DNA of 64,000 nucleotides from Desulfovibrio sp. ZJ209 (GCF_011039135.1 NZ_JAAKEJ010000003.1:269334-333333); one strand, 5' to 3'. Positions 54,355 to 62,499 are shown, numbered from the stretch's first letter. Made by a program: numbers and translations. Notes: generated by a model not told the origin, from the sequence alone.

Positions 54355-55020
54355 ATGATCCCTGACCTGAGCCCCATCTTTGCCAGCTACGCCACCCTGA
54401 GGGACGAGGCGGACGCCATCTTCGCCCATGTGACGGCCAAGTATCCCGAATGCGTCACCTGCCACGAGGGTTGCAGCGACTGCTGCCACGCGCTCTTCGA
54501 TCTTTCCCTTGTGGAGGCCATGGCCGTCAACGCGGCCTTCAACGCGGCCTTCGGGCATGGCCGCGAGCGCTCGGACATCCTGACGCGCGCCTCGGAGATC
54601 GACCGCGCGCTCACGCGCCACAAGCGCGAGATGTTCCGCGCCGAAAAGGACGGCGAAAGCCCCAAGGCCATCATGGCCCGCGCGGCCAGCCTGCGCGTGC
54701 GCTGCCCGCTGCTCGGGGCCGACGACCGCTGCCTGCTCTATGACGGGCGCCCCATCACCTGCCGCCTCTACGGCATCCCCACGGAGATCGGCGGCGAGGC
54801 CCATGTGTGCGGCCTCTCGCGCTTCGACAAGGGCCAGTCCTACCCCACGGTGCGGCTGGAGCGCTTCCAGGGCCGGCTCGACACCCTGAGCCGCGAGATC
54901 GCCGAGACCGTCGAGTCGCGCTTCGAGCTCGGCGAGGTCTATGTGCCGCTCTCCATGGCGCTCCTGACGCGCTATGACGAAAACTATCTCGGCATCGGCC
55001 CGGCCAGGGCGGAAGACTGA
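54355..55020 (+). CDS. YkgJ family cysteine-cluster protein
   Basis: The start is ATG 54355 behind CAGGAAA, giving 221 residues. Cysteine sets CVTCHEGCSDCC and RCPLLGADDRCLLYDGRPIT with the following CRLYG match the YkgJ family, which is thought to bind zinc or iron. Its function is unknown. It is followed by two genes with minimal spacing (2-base gap, then ATGA overlap), so the three are likely an operon. Confidence 0.88.
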   Translation: MIPDLSPIFASYATLRDEADAIFAHVTAKYPECVTCHEGCSDCCHALFDLSLVEAMAVNAAFNAAFGHGRERSDILTRASEIDRALTRHKREMFRAEKDGESPKAIMARAASLRVRCPLLGADDRCLLYDGRPITCRLYGIPTEIGGEAHVCGLSRFDKGQSYPTVRLERFQGRLDTLSREIAETVESRFELGEVYVPLSMALLTRYDENYLGIGPARAED

Positions 55021-55021
55021 C

Positions 55022-55468
55022 ATGGGCGACGCTTCCCGCCAGCCGCCAGCAACCGGGGCCGGCCAGCCAGAAACCCCGCAGCCCGGCGCCGCGGCCGCGC
55101 GCCTCTTCGCCGAGGAGGTCCCGCGCGACCTCACGGCCGAGCAGGCGCGCCTCAAGCGCGAGATCTATGAAAAGATGAACCCGCGCCGGCGCAAGTTCGT
55201 GGACCGCCTGGGCTATGACCTCTGGGATCCCTTCCAGGCGCCCAAGGACCCGCTCGACATCCGTACCGAGCGCAGCCAGCGCACGGCCCAGGACCTGCTC
55301 GACGAATTTTCGCGCGCGCACGGCGTGGCCTCGCGCGACCGGGCCTACCGCGCGGGCGCCGTGGAATGCGCCATCGGCGTCATCAACAAGGACGAGAAGT
55401 TCCAGGGCATCTTCGATTTCTGCCTCTGGTACCATGATTTGCTGAAAAAGGAAGGACATTTGCCATGA
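55022..55468 (+). CDS. Hypothetical protein of the ykgJ-TPR operon (148 aa)
   Basis: The start is ATG 55022, right after the preceding stop. The N-terminal 35 residues are low-complexity. The remainder is helical and polar, with EIYEKMNPRRRKFVDRLGYD and WDPFQAPKDPLDIR. No signal peptide, membrane segment or known domain is visible. Its stop overlaps the TPR gene start as ATGA, implying co-translation. Confidence 0.8.
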   Translation: MGDASRQPPATGAGQPETPQPGAAAARLFAEEVPRDLTAEQARLKREIYEKMNPRRRKFVDRLGYDLWDPFQAPKDPLDIRTERSQRTAQDLLDEFSRAHGVASRDRAYRAGAVECAIGVINKDEKFQGIFDFCLWYHDLLKKEGHLP

Positions 55469-56091
55469 AAGCCCATTACGACGACATCGACGAATATATC
55501 GCTGACCTGAAGGACGAGATCAAGGCCAACGAAAAGTGCGCCAACCATTATTACAACCTCGGCCTGGCCTTTTTGAGCAAGCGCGACTTCGTGGCCGCCG
55601 AGGAGGCCTTCCTTTCGGCGCTGCGCAATTCGCCGCACCTCGCCGAGGCCTATGTGCAGCTCGGCGGCATCTGCCTCGAGCGCGGCGACCTCGAGGGCTG
55701 CCTGCGCTACAACGAGGAGGCCGCGGGCTCGCGGGCCAAGTTCGCCATCCCGCAGAGCAATATCGCCTTTGTGCACCTCCAGCGGGGCGAGCCGGACAAG
55801 GCCATCCAGGCGCTCAACAAGGCCCTGAAATGGGCCCCGGACTTCATCCAGGCCAAGAACGCCCTCATCACGGCCTATTTCATGAAGCGCGAGCTGGACA
55901 CGGCCGAGCGCCTCTGCCGCGAGCTCATTGCGCAGGAGCCGGCCTTCGCCCCGGCGTGGAACAACCTCGCCCTCGTGCTCTTTGAGGAAGGCCGCCTCGA
56001 CGAGGCGCAGGAAGCCGTGGAAAAGGCGCAGCAACTGGGCTTCGAGGTGCCGGCGGGCTTTCTGGAGGAGCTGGCGGCCGCGCGCGGCTGA
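55465..56091 (+). CDS. Tetratricopeptide repeat protein
   Basis: The 208-residue protein has about four to five TPR units (for example YYNLGLAFLSKRDFVAAEEA, NIAFVHLQRGEPDKAIQALN and NNLALVLFEEGRLDEAQEAV). It lacks a signal peptide, so it is probably a cytoplasmic scaffold. It is the last gene before an intrinsic terminator. The partner may be one of the two genes upstream. Confidence 0.9.
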   Translation: MKAHYDDIDEYIADLKDEIKANEKCANHYYNLGLAFLSKRDFVAAEEAFLSALRNSPHLAEAYVQLGGICLERGDLEGCLRYNEEAAGSRAKFAIPQSNIAFVHLQRGEPDKAIQALNKALKWAPDFIQAKNALITAYFMKRELDTAERLCRELIAQEPAFAPAWNNLALVLFEEGRLDEAQEAVEKAQQLGFEVPAGFLEELAAARG

Positions 56092-56114
56092 ACGGTTTTG
56101 CACCGAAGCACGAG

Positions 56115-56150
56115 GCCGGGCGGGCGCAGTGGCGTCGTGCCCGGCTTTTT
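56115..56150 (+). terminator. Intrinsic terminator after the TPR gene
   Basis: GCCGGGC (56115-56121) pairs with GCCCGGC (56139-56145), followed by TTTTT (56146-56150). Confidence 0.85.
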
Positions 56151-56272
56151 GTGTCGTGCGGAGGGGCCGGCTGGCGCACGGCCGTCAGGCATGCTTCTTG
56201 CTTCCCTGTCAGCGGACAGCTACCGGGCGGACAATCCTGCCGCCTGTGTTTTTCGATGCAAGGAGCACGACC

Positions 56273-56578
56273 ATGGAATTGCAGTTCCGCAGCCGTAACC
56301 ACGATCTCGGCACCTTTTTTCCCACCTTCCAGGAGCGCGTGAACACCATGCTCCCGGCCGAGAACCGCGCCGCGGCTGCCGCCAGCTCCGCCGCGCCGGC
56401 CCTCGACACCGTGGAGAAAATGGCCGTCACGCCGCACTATCCCAACACCGAGGAAGTGCAGATGACCCTCGCCCGCGTGGAAGAGGAAGCCGCCCTCCAG
56501 AGCCAGGAGCTCGTGGAGGCCCACTCCGGCCTCAACGAGCAGCGCGTCGCCCGCCTGCTCGGCCTGCTGGACGACTAG
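56273..56578 (+). CDS. Small protein of unknown function (101 aa)
   Basis: The start is ATG 56273 behind AAGGAG, giving 101 residues. It begins MELQFRSRNHDLGTFFPTFQ, has an Ala-rich middle and a helical, Glu-rich C-terminus ending LLGLLDD. No known domain is recognised. It stands alone between a terminator and the tRNA cluster. The ribosome site and codon use resemble the neighbours, so I consider it real. Confidence 0.75.
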   Translation: MELQFRSRNHDLGTFFPTFQERVNTMLPAENRAAAAASSAAPALDTVEKMAVTPHYPNTEEVQMTLARVEEEAALQSQELVEAHSGLNEQRVARLLGLLDD

Positions 56579-56796
56579 CCAAGACGGGCTTTTGACGCTT
56601 TTCCGGGGGGTCTGCCCGTGGAGCGCGCCGGGCTTGCAGGCCGCACGGGCGCCCTGTGCGCACGGCATTTTCATCCGTGCCTTGGCAGGTGACCACGGGC
56701 CGGCGCCACGGTCGCAGCCCTGCCGCAGGGGCAAGCGCCTGTGCCGCGCGTTGGGGGGCCATTTTTGCCGCCCGGGCGCGAAGTGCCTTTCGGCGC

Positions 56797-56825
56797 TTGA
56801 CAGGGAAACGGGGAAAGCGTAGGTT
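56797..56825 (+). promoter_or_regulatory. Promoter of the tRNA cluster
   Basis: TTGACA (56797-56802), a 17-base spacer and TAGGTT (56820-56825) lie 12 bases before the first tRNA. This is a strong -35 with good spacing. Confidence 0.6.
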
Positions 56826-56837
56826 TACGTCCTTCCT

Positions 56838-56912
<75 letters not shown>

Positions 56913-56919
56913 CTGAATT

Positions 56920-56993
<74 letters not shown>

Positions 56994-57073
56994 GTTTTCT
57001 TTTCGGCGGTCATATGGCCTCATATGGCTGCGGAGGGTAGCCCATTCCATCCGCCCTCGGGGGCGGCGCCCGT

Positions 57074-57148
<75 letters not shown>

Positions 57149-57159
57149 CCGGCTTTTTC

Positions 57160-57234
57160 GCGGGAATAACTCAGCGGTAGAGTGTCAGCTTCCCAAGCTG
57201 AAGGTCGCGGGTTCAAATCCCGTTTCCCGCTCCA
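57160..57234 (+). tRNA. tRNA-Gly (anticodon CCC)
   Basis: The acceptor stem is GCGGGAA/TTCCCGC, the anticodon loop TTCCCAA carries anticodon CCC on stem TCAGC/GCTGA, and CCA is encoded. It is the last tRNA of the cluster. The accessory region with its integrase begins immediately after it, so its 3' end is the likely attachment site. Confidence 0.96.
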
Positions 57235-57245
57235 GATTGAATGCC

Positions 57246-57325
57246 AGCCGGGTTCAATACAGTCCAAAAGCCATTGAAAAATAAGATGAAATGGTTTGGA
57301 AGACAGTATGAACCCGGCTATTTTT
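57246..57325 (+). other. Long-range inverted repeat between tRNA-Gly and integrase
   Basis: AGCCGGGTTCA (57246-57256) pairs exactly with TGAACCCGGCT (57309-57319), 52 bases apart, and is followed by ATTTTT. It could end tRNA transcription or be an integrase/excisionase binding arrangement. The GGGTTCA core resembles the tRNA T-arm. Confidence 0.5.
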
Positions 57326-57395
57326 GTCCATAGACATCCCCTCTTTTTCGGGGTACTTCCGGGGGTAGATTTTACCTGCCCGGAGGTGATACCCC

Positions 57396-57480
57396 ATGCC
57401 CCTTACCGATACCGCCAGCCGTGGCATAAAACCTGCGGACAAGGCCCGGAAGTTTTTCGACGGCAATGGCCTTTTTCTTT
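57396..57480 (+). pseudogene. Integrase, N-terminal fragment (first 28 codons)
   Basis: ATG 57396 behind an excellent ribosome site (GGAGGTGAT) reads MPLTDTASRGIKPADKARKF and then FDGNGLFL, the standard start of P4-type tyrosine recombinases. At 57481 the frame enters the left inverted repeat of a transposon and ends at a TAG soon after. The rest of the gene resumes at 60869. The two pieces, with one copy of the 8-base duplication, give exactly 403 codons including the stop. Confidence 0.92.
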
Positions 57481-57585
57481 GGCTTTGTTATAGCACCTAG
57501 TTGACGAAAAGCTAAGATTTTGGTATTATTCACTTGTCAAGCTGAAAAGTGGCTTGTAACGCTGATTTTCAAAGGATTGACCGAG

Positions 57586-58584
57586 ATGACCAGCGATGCG
57601 TACAGGCAAATAACCACGCTTCTCCCCTCCCTCTCACCAGAGGAGCAGGAAAGGCTCCAGAAATGGCTTAGAACCAACCCTTCAATCAGTCTGACTGATT
57701 TAGTTCAGATAAAAGAGAATCAAGGGATAGCTTGCCCTGATTGCGGAGGTATTAAGTATCTTGTGAAATATGGTAAGACGAAAGATGGCGTTCAGCGTTA
57801 CCATTGCAAGAAGTGCAAGAGTACGTTCACGCCTCTTTCGTACACTTTCCTGTCAAACAGTAAGAAGGATTTGTCCGTATGGTTGTCATACATTGATTGT
57901 ATGCTTAATGGCATGACGATAAGGAAAGCAGCTAAGTATTGTGGCATATCCGTTGTGACAGCATTTATGTGGAGGCATAAAATTTTAGCTATTCTTCGTA
58001 AGAAACTGAAACACATCAAGCTACAAAATGTAGTTGAAGCTGATGACACCTATGTAAGAGAGAGTTATAAGGGGAACCAGCCACCTAATAGAGAATCGTA
58101 CAAGCGAGGAACATCAGCGAGCAAGCCGGGAATATCCGAAGAACAGATAGCCGTCTCTACTGCCATTGATAGAAATGGAAAAGTATATGGCAAGATAAGT
58201 GCAAGAGGGAGGGCAACAGCGAAGGAAATAACTCGTGCCATTGGTGCAAGAATAGACAGGGACTCGGTGCTGTGTACAGACAATGATTCAGCTTATAAAA
58301 AGTTTGCGCGAGACAGACATCTTGAACATGTTGTCATTCAAGAGCATGAAACTGTAAAGGGTGTGTACCATATAAATACGATTAATGCCTATCATTCACG
58401 CTTGAAAGCGTTCATCAAAAAGTTCAAAGGAGTCGCTACGAAATACTTGGACAACTATTTAGCTTGGATAAATAGCATCGGTGAGCGAAAGCTGAATCTA
58501 AGGCAAGTAGTAAAAGTAGCAATCAAAGAGGACTGGTATGGTACTTGGCAAGCCATAACAAATAGGCCGCTCATGCCGGTGTAA
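57586..58584 (+). CDS. IS1595 family transposase
   Basis: I choose ATG 57586, giving 332 residues. An N-terminal helical part is followed by a zinc ribbon (CPDCGG near residue 50 and CKKCK near 77) and the ISXO2-type DDE domain. Catalytic-type aspartates are in VVEADDTYV and LCTDNDSAY, followed by the HINTINAYHSRLK block and KYLDNYLAWIN. All domains appear intact, so the element could still be active. It lies 81 bases inside the left inverted repeat. The gene is much more AT-rich than the chromosome. Confidence 0.95.
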   Translation: MTSDAYRQITTLLPSLSPEEQERLQKWLRTNPSISLTDLVQIKENQGIACPDCGGIKYLVKYGKTKDGVQRYHCKKCKSTFTPLSYTFLSNSKKDLSVWLSYIDCMLNGMTIRKAAKYCGISVVTAFMWRHKILAILRKKLKHIKLQNVVEADDTYVRESYKGNQPPNRESYKRGTSASKPGISEEQIAVSTAIDRNGKVYGKISARGRATAKEITRAIGARIDRDSVLCTDNDSAYKKFARDRHLEHVVIQEHETVKGVYHINTINAYHSRLKAFIKKFKGVATKYLDNYLAWINSIGERKLNLRQVVKVAIKEDWYGTWQAITNRPLMPV

Positions 58585-58593
58585 AGTTTATAT

Positions 58594-59028
58594 TTAGGTG
58601 TTCTTTTTTTCTGTTTTATAAATACTATGCTCAGGGTCAAGCCAAATTATAGAAAAAATATTACCGTTTCGTATTCCAAATACTCTCACTTTATTGGTAA
58701 GAGCCAATTGACATAAAGAATCTAATTCTATATTTAGTTCTTGAGCTCGCCTTCTAATTTTTATATTTATTTTTTCTACGTTATCCCAGTCATGATTACT
58801 TGTATCCTCCTTAAAAATTGTTTCAAAATTTTTTGTTTCAAACTGCAACAGTGCATTTCTATATTTAGTTAATCGTTTGAACGAACAATACCATGGGAAT
58901 TGATTATCAACATCCATTAAATTAAAATTCCAGCCCATCATATGCCTAAAAACAGTATTAACGGGTTGTTGCGTTGCAACTTTACGATCTGAAATCGATT
59001 GAAGGATTACTTTCTTTTGTTTAGACAT
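58594..59028 (-). CDS. Putative toxin of a Panacea (PanAT-type) toxin-antitoxin pair
   Basis: The 144-residue protein begins MSKQKKVILQSISDRKVATQ and ends with VRVFGIRNGNIFSIIWLDPEH, resembling a family of putative toxins paired with Panacea antitoxins in which a conserved IW-DP-H block closes the protein. It starts one base after the antitoxin stop (TAAAATG), so the two are translated together. No active-site chemistry can be assigned from sequence. The 3' end lies 9 bases from the transposase stop, tail to tail. Confidence 0.72.
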   Translation of the reverse strand: MSKQKKVILQSISDRKVATQQPVNTVFRHMMGWNFNLMDVDNQFPWYCSFKRLTKYRNALLQFETKNFETIFKEDTSNHDWDNVEKINIKIRRRAQELNIELDSLCQLALTNKVRVFGIRNGNIFSIIWLDPEHSIYKTEKKNT

Positions 59029-59029
59029 T

Positions 59030-59467
59030 TTATTTTAAACTACTATAATAGGCAAGCATACTTTCTTTTGATATGACATTATGACCTCTTTGCCCTTCAG
59101 CCAAATCTCCTCGTGCCTCTTTCCAAGGTTCTTCCATGTGTGTTGACGTTACTAACCATTCAGGACTTTTTTCTCCATAAGCATCTAGTACGACATCAAT
59201 AGTATCTATTTGATTTTCTGATAAGTGACTGACGTTTGCTCCTTGAAATTGAGTAGGCGATTTATATCTTCCTCTATGCTTTTCATATAATTTAGGCGCA
59301 ACGGGACCACTCGCCCACGCTTCAAATTCTTCGTCAAATAAAGGTTCATCGTCCCACGCAAGTGACCATGCTTGACAATAATACACGAGTTTTTGGAGCT
59401 TAACGGTAGATATTTGCCCAATTTTGTTAACAATATATTGGGCAACATCAAAAACATTCGTTTCCAT
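59030..59467 (-). CDS. Panacea domain (DUF4065/SocA-like) antitoxin
   Basis: The 145-residue protein shows the Panacea signature: KLQKLVYYCQAWSLAW near residue 23 and FEAWASGPVAPKLYEKHRG near residue 47. The start is ATG 59465-59467 behind AAGGAGG. Panacea proteins are hyperpromiscuous antitoxins that neutralise many unrelated toxins encoded next to them, and in Caulobacter SocA acts as an adaptor for proteolysis. Its toxin partner would be the gene directly downstream. Confidence 0.88.
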   Translation of the reverse strand: METNVFDVAQYIVNKIGQISTVKLQKLVYYCQAWSLAWDDEPLFDEEFEAWASGPVAPKLYEKHRGRYKSPTQFQGANVSHLSENQIDTIDVVLDAYGEKSPEWLVTSTHMEEPWKEARGDLAEGQRGHNVISKESMLAYYSSLK

Positions 59468-59511
59468 GCGGGCCCTCCTTATTTATTTTAATAAACTGTT
59501 TTTTACATGAA

Positions 59512-59548
59512 AAAGCCAGCTAGTCAACTCATATGACTAGCTGGCTTT
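59512..59548. terminator. Bidirectional terminator upstream of the antitoxin gene
   Basis: AAAGCCAGCTAGTCA (59512-59526) pairs exactly over 15 bases with TGACTAGCTGGCTTT (59534-59548) around a 7-base loop. A and T runs at the base suit termination of the gene at 59589 on the minus strand. It isolates the toxin-antitoxin unit from read-through. Confidence 0.85.
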
Positions 59549-59588
59549 GAGGAGATGGGCTTAGTGATTGCTGCGCTGACAGCTTGGT

Positions 59589-59930
59589 TCACTCACCGAA
59601 CAGATTGGCGTAGGCTCTGTCCGTCTTTTTGTCGCTAGTTAGATCGTCTATGCTGTCGATGGGGAAGTGATGCCGGTCAGGCTTGAAAGCCTTTTTGTCT
59701 ATCAGGTAGTACCTCTTCCCATCGTAATCAGCGACTAGCAGCCAGCCAAGGTCGTACATAGCGGCAATTAAGTCGTTGACGTACCCTTCTTTTAGCTGCT
59801 CACGGTTAGCGCATTGCTTAATATCTTCTTTTGTAAGCAAAGCGCGGCGAATAGACTTGCCTCGTTCTTCCTCGTGATGTTTCAAGTTTATGAGAATTTT
59901 CTTCGCGCATATTTCGTGTTCATATGCCAT
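59589..59930 (-). CDS. Hypothetical protein in transposon cargo (113 aa)
   Basis: The start is ATG 59928-59930 behind AGGAA, giving 113 residues. The protein is hydrophilic and probably helical at first (HEICAKKILINLKHHEEERG), then has WLLVADYDGKRYYLIDKKAF, a pattern seen in small winged-helix-like proteins. No family is recognised. It follows the frameshifted secreted-protein gene by 15 bases and is terminated by the 15-bp hairpin. Confidence 0.7.
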   Translation of the reverse strand: MAYEHEICAKKILINLKHHEEERGKSIRRALLTKEDIKQCANREQLKEGYVNDLIAAMYDLGWLLVADYDGKRYYLIDKKAFKPDRHHFPIDSIDDLTSDKKTDRAYANLFGE

Positions 59931-59945
59931 AGGTTATTCCTAGTG

Positions 59946-60457
59946 TTATTCCATAATCATATCTGATGAACTTTCTGTTGCTTTAACTTGAATACATCCA
60001 AAGTCGTCGACAAGTACCTCATATCCTTCTTTTGTATTATTATATCCTAACTGAAGTGCGTTTATCATTTTCATTCTTTCCAGATCAATCCCATATTTAT
60101 TGCATATTATTTTAGCTTTTCTATATCCATATTTTCAATATTAAAGGCTTTTGGATAGATTGTCATATCTGCTAGGAAATTTACTTTTTTTCTATTTTGG
60201 AAAACTCTTGATATTATAATATATTTTGCAACGAACCTATCATTTCCTTTACCAATGAGTACACTATGATCTTCTTCATATACTCTAATCCCAATTTTAT
60301 TTGCGTACTGCTTAACAATTTGAACGGCCTCCTCCCACGGCATACCAACTTGCAAGCCAAAAATCTTCGGGCCTCTGGCTTCAGCGTGTGCGTCAGTCAG
60401 GCTTACCATTGAAATGAACATTGCCAGGGCCACAAACACGGCTGCACGTTTAAGCAT
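59946..60457 (-). pseudogene. Secreted protein gene, frameshifted near its 3' end
   Basis: ATG 60455-60457 behind TTGGGAGGAA begins a signal peptide (MLKRAAVFVALAMFISMVSL, cleaved near AHA-EA). The frame stops at 60107 after 116 residues. Another frame then runs on with coding character to a TAA at 59946-59948 (KIICNKYGIDLERMKM, then QLGYNNTKEGYEVLVDDFG). Adding one base to the AAAA run at 60117-60120 would join both into a 170-residue protein. I read this as a recent 1-base deletion. Programmed frameshifting is an alternative. The function is unknown. Confidence 0.68.
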
Positions 60458-60539
60458 GGTGGTTCCTCCCAAGGTTAAAGATTGCTTCACGAATGTTTAC
60501 TATGGTTACAGGTGTAGGTCAAGTCTTTTGGCGTATTCT

Positions 60540-60800
60540 ATGGAAATGGAAGACTATCCCTTGCTCAAGCGGGCGTTTGCGAATGTTTTGAAGGCCAAAC
60601 GGGAAGAGCTAAATCTGAGCAAGCTCAGGCTGGCTCAACTGGCCAAGCTTGAGCGCGTTTACCTGATCCAGCTTGAGAAGGGAGATAAGCGCCCTACGGT
60701 CAACGCTCTGTTTTATTTGAGCGAGGCTTTTGGCTTGAAACCTAGCGAAATGCTATCAATAGTCGAGGAGGAAATTGAGCAGTTGAAAGGAGGGGAGTAG
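60540..60800 (+). CDS. XRE family helix-turn-helix regulator
   Basis: The start is ATG 60540 (or ATG 60546), giving 86 or 84 residues with only a weak ribosome site. The HTH covers LRLAQLAKLERVYLIQLEKG and continues into DKRPTVNALFYLSEAFGLKP, the usual XRE pattern. It is divergent from the secreted-protein gene over 82 bases and lies just inside the right end of the transposon. It may control cargo genes or transposition. Confidence 0.85.
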   Translation: MEMEDYPLLKRAFANVLKAKREELNLSKLRLAQLAKLERVYLIQLEKGDKRPTVNALFYLSEAFGLKPSEMLSIVEEEIEQLKGGE

Positions 60801-60860
60801 CTTGTAGCCCTGCGTGGTATCGGTTTAGCCGCACTATCAACTATGTCCTATAACATAGCC

Positions 60861-61992
60861 TTTTCTTTACGTCGCTCCCAGCGGTACCAAGAGCTGGCGC
60901 GTGAAATACCGCTTTCAGGGCCGCGAGAAACTGCTTACCCTTGGCGCATACCCCCAACTGTCTCTTAAGGAAGCGCTGGAGACATGCAATGACGCCAAAA
61001 AATTGCTGCGAAGGGGTATCGACCCATCGGCTCAGAAAAAGGCGTCTTCCCGCATTGGAGAAAACAGTTTCGAGGCCATAGCGCGGGAATGGCACGCCAA
61101 CAAGAAGTCGGCATGGAGTGAACGCTATGCCGAAGCCGTGCTTGAGCGCATCTCCGTCAATGTTTTCCCCTATCTGGGCAAATACCCCATCAGCGAAATT
61201 ACCCCGCCGGATCTTTTGTCTGTGCTTCGCAAAATCGAAGCGCGCGGGGCCAGCTACCAGGCAAACCGTATACGTGAGAGCTGTTCGCAGATATTCCGCT
61301 ACGCTATCGCCACAGGCAGAGCTGAACGGGATGCCGCCGCAGACTTGCGCGGGGCACTTAAACCGCACATTACCACTTCCCGCGCCGCCATCACCGACCC
61401 GGTGGAAGTCGGAGGGCTTTTGCGGGCTATTGACGCCTACACGGGAAACATTGTCACCAAGTGCGGCTTGCAACTCCTTGCACTGACCTTTCTGCGTCCA
61501 GGCGAAGTTCGCCTTGGCGAATGGGATGAAATCGACATGGAGGAAAAGCTGTGGCGCATCCCCGCCCGTCGCATGAAAATGCGACTTGATCACCTTGTAC
61601 ACTTGAGTTCTCAGGCTTGCGTTGTTCTGGAAGAACTGCGCCAGATAACCGGTCGTGGCCGGCTCATGTTCCCCGGCTTGCGATCTTCTGAAAGAGCTAT
61701 CAGCGATGCAACATTCATCGCTGCCTTGCGGCGCATGGGTTTTGAAAAGGATGAAATGTGCGCTCACGGCTTCCGGTCCATGGCCAGCACCATTCTCAAC
61801 GAACAGGGTTATCCGGCGGATGCCATTGAGAAACAGCTTGCGCACAATCCTCGTAACAAGATACGCGGCATTTATAATCGAGCCGAATATCTTTCGGAAC
61901 GACGCCGCATGATGGATGAATGGGCTGACTATCTGGATTCATTACGCAATACTGGACGAGAGAAAAATATCAGCATGGAGGAAAAGGCATGA
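60861..61992 (+). pseudogene. P4-type tyrosine integrase, main fragment (5' end cut off by the transposon)
   Basis: From 60869 the frame reads YVAPSGTKSWRVKYRFQGRE, which continues the N-terminal fragment at 57396 exactly. The catalytic domain is intact: Arg in TFLRPGEVRLGEWDEID, HGFR, LAHNPRNKIRGIYNRAEYL with the tyrosine. A GTG at 60901 could start a 363-residue protein lacking the first about 39 residues, so partial activity is possible. The uninterrupted enzyme would have 402 residues and would have integrated the island at the tRNA-Gly gene. Confidence 0.92.
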
Positions 61993-62162
61993 AAGAGGGC
62001 GCTATCAGTCCCTACATTGTACTGGCTCCCGCGGAAGATGATGTGGTCGGGGAGGAACCTCAGATAACCATCGCCAATACTGGCTGGAGTGAGGAAGAAA
62101 TGGAACGAATGAGGGCGATGGGTTATGACGGCATGGACATAATCCGGGCCTGGTATAGTTGA
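61989..62162 (+). CDS. Small protein coupled to the integrase (57 aa)
   Basis: ATG 61989 overlaps the integrase stop as ATGA and reads MKEGAISPYIVLAPAEDDVV and then TGWSEEEMERMRAMGYDG before stopping at 62162. It is acidic (about 11 Asp/Glu) with no known motif. Translational coupling to the integrase suggests a role in recombination or directionality, but this is inference. It is followed by an intrinsic terminator. Confidence 0.65.
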   Translation: MKEGAISPYIVLAPAEDDVVGEEPQITIANTGWSEEEMERMRAMGYDGMDIIRAWYS

Positions 62163-62265
62163 GCAAGGCACTTTTTGTTCCAATGGGCCGCTTATCTGGA
62201 GGAATTCCGGGAGCGGAAAAAAGAAAGCTTCAATAATCACAGCATATTGGCTTTAGCATATCCCC

Positions 62266-62296
62266 AAAGGGCTTTCCATATCGGAAGCCCTTTTTT
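62266..62296 (+). terminator. Intrinsic terminator after the integrase unit
   Basis: AAAGGGCTTTCC (62266-62277) pairs with GGAAGCCCTTT (62283-62293) with one bulged T, followed by TTTTTT. Confidence 0.82.
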
Positions 62297-62322
62297 ATTT
62301 CAAAAATTTCAATAAGATATAA

Positions 62323-62354
62323 CTTGACACTATTGAATCCCAAAAGTTGTCAAG
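62323..62354 (+). promoter_or_regulatory. Promoter/operator region upstream of the AlpA-like gene
   Basis: CTTGACA (62323-62329) and TGTCAAG (62348-62354) form an exact inverted repeat whose left arm includes a perfect -35 box TTGACA in an AT-rich stretch. This resembles an operator overlapping a promoter. No good -10 is found at 17 bases, so the start site stays open. The rest of the gap 62163-62499 shows no gene. Confidence 0.4.
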
Positions 62355-62499
62355 AAGAAATTTCATTTTTTTCCTGGACCTATAGAAATATATCTGGATT
62401 TCTCTGGTTTGACGGAAAAAGCATTTTCAGCGCCTTAAATCAACCTTTCTAAAAACCCGTGATAGGCTTCCATGAAAGAAACATCATGGAGGTTTAATC

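Larger units (their letters stand above)
57481..60860. mobile_element. IS1595-like transposon with cargo genes, inserted in the integrase gene
   Basis: The ends are inverted repeats of about 24 bases with three mismatches: left GGCTTTGTTATAGCACC... (57481-57504), and the right end (60837-60860), read in reverse, GGCTATGTTATAGGACA.... The exact 8-base duplication TTTTCTTT flanks both sides (57473-57480 and 60861-60868), the length known for the IS1595 family. The 3380-bp element contains the transposase, a Panacea toxin-antitoxin pair, a 113-residue unknown protein, a frameshifted secreted protein and an XRE regulator. It is longer than a simple IS of this family because of the cargo. Confidence 0.92.

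Noticed and set aside
60901..61992. Integrase as an intact 363-residue gene starting at GTG 60901
   Set aside because: The true N-terminus lies at 57396, split off by the transposon. The GTG lies within conserved family sequence rather than at a natural start.
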